Shown: piece by piece, positions 31,142 through 31,538 of the stretch
Layout of the letters: the number at the start of each line of letters is the position of its first letter
Numbering within the stretch: position 1 is the stretch's first letter
From: JACDDK01 sp038198445
Lineage (GTDB): Bacteria > Actinomycetota > Rubrobacteria > Rubrobacterales > Rubrobacteraceae
Reading direction: 5' to 3'
Assembly: GCA_038198445.1 (NCBI GenBank)
Contig: JBBPZZ010000148.1
Location: 1 to 31,538, forward strand
Length of the DNA stretch: 31,538 nt
Translations under genes and position numbers: made by a program
The notes under the pieces: generated by a model
The model's database searches: none
What the model was told of the DNA's origin: nothing
Seen by the model: the letters and a program-made list of their open reading frames with translations, nothing else

Positions 31142-31302
31142 CGGTTGCGGGACAATCTTGCGGAGGGTAAGATCCTGCTTGCAACGCAGTAAGCGTAGAG
31201 GCGAAGAAGCCCGTCCTGAAAATATGGGCGCCTGGGACGGAAGGAGCCAGCGGCGCAACCGGCTACCGAAGCATGTGGTTTCGGGTGGCCGGTTTTCTTT
31301 TT
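31142..31302 (+). promoter_or_regulatory. Attenuator-like leader RNA before the RodZ-type gene
   Basis: CGGTTGCG (31142-31149) pairs with CGCAACCG (31254-31261). Inside are ATCTT/AAGAT (31155-31173), GCTT/AAGC (31177-31194) and CCGTCC/GGACGG (31211-31240). The closing helix and the following terminator share ACCG (31258-31261), so only one can form at a time. I do not recognise the family; T-box, c-di-AMP, c-di-GMP and other common riboswitch cores were not found. The same features would also fit a free-standing small RNA. Confidence 0.4.
31258..31302 (+). terminator. Intrinsic terminator in the leader
   Basis: The arm ACCGGCTACCGAA (31258-31270) pairs with TTTCGGGTGGCCGGT (31279-31293) with one bulge and one T-G pair, then TTTTCTTTTT. 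It is the strongest intrinsic terminator in the window and lies 40 bases before the next start codon. Confidence 0.8.
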
Positions 31303-31341
31303 CAAACGCCACCCCTAACTTCATAGTGGGAAGGTGTGCGA

Positions 31342-31538
31342 ATGGTGTCCGAATACGGCGAGAAAGAAGAGGCTACTAGACAGCAGATCGGCCAAAGGCT
31401 GAGGCAGGCCCGCGAAGAGCAAGGCCTTACCTTTGAACAGGCACAACAACGAAGCAGTATCACGGTCGACTGTCTGCAAGCGTTAGAGCGAGAGGATTAC
31501 GATGCGCTGCCAAGTCCCCTATGGGCTCGCGGACTCAC
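31342..31538 (+). CDS. RodZ-type helix-turn-helix protein, N-terminal fragment
   Basis: The first 65 codons, cut by the window end. The start ATG is preceded by GGGAAGG at good spacing. IGQRLRQAREEQGLTFEQAQ, ITVDCLQALEREDYDALPSP and LWARGL match the N-terminal Xre-like (HTH_25) domain of RodZ and related regulators of cell shape. The membrane segment and periplasmic part would be beyond the window. If RodZ, it anchors MreB. The leader terminator upstream may control its expression. Confidence 0.85.
   Translation, partial: MVSEYGEKEEATRQQIGQRLRQAREEQGLTFEQAQQRSSITVDCLQALEREDYDALPSPLWARGL

Noticed and set aside
31142..31302. T-box, c-di-GMP, c-di-AMP or SRP RNA
   Set aside because: Short resemblances (GGGTGG, GGGACGGAAGG) are present, but the conserved cores of these families are not.

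Overview
The window is GC-rich bacterial chromosome, densely coded on both strands. The gene content and GC-rich codon use suggest an Actinomycetota-type organism, possibly from the Rubrobacter lineage. Supporting features are a small LPxTG-like surface protein, an RpoD-like second sigma factor, a CinA/RodZ-type gene set, and many genes with a -10-like hexamer 6-9 bp before the start codon and no Shine-Dalgarno. This placement is inference; no rRNA is present. No phage, IS element or CRISPR array was found. The one clear mobile element is an intein in thyX.

Layout. 1-4351: the 3' end of a cupin gene, a dagK-like lipid kinase with moaD-moaE, a convergent D-amino-acid oxidase, a Nudix hydrolase and a CPBP protease. 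4390-4655: a minus-strand structured RNA candidate with its own promoter and intrinsic terminator. 4665-7093: cinA and yqeK, divergent from overlapping -10 elements, then a DUF457 membrane hydrolase. 7169-11501: three envelope or lipid genes (phosphatase-like membrane protein, diacylglycerol glycosyltransferase, flippase-like protein). 11389-14926: a minus-strand operon dut, GT4 glycosyltransferase and a double-SDR fusion. 15051-18446: metG, an MFS transporter and a rhodanese.

18490-24359 is the most unusual part. It holds thyX interrupted by a 421-residue HNH intein; a tight four-gene operon of an uncharacterised ssDNA-annealing-like protein, two paralogous small Cys-Cys/Cys-x-Cys proteins and a sigma-70 factor; and a pair of STAS-type regulators (STAS-like plus winged helix, and STAS plus HATPase). 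24409-26399: a GNAT acetyltransferase that may start at AUC, and an HD-domain protein with most metal ligands lost. 26598-31538: tRNA-Lys(CTT), a serine hydrolase, a membrane-anchored M1 metallopeptidase, an LPTSG surface protein, tRNA-Ser(TGA), and an attenuator-like leader before a RodZ-type HTH gene cut by the window end.

Functional links: dut and thyX both serve dTMP supply. The glycosyltransferase and flippase genes probably make and move a glycolipid. The sigma factor and STAS/HATPase genes suggest a local regulatory module. The best candidates for undescribed biology are the 4390-4620 RNA, the 21614-22688 gene trio linked to the sigma factor, and the STAS/HATPase pair.
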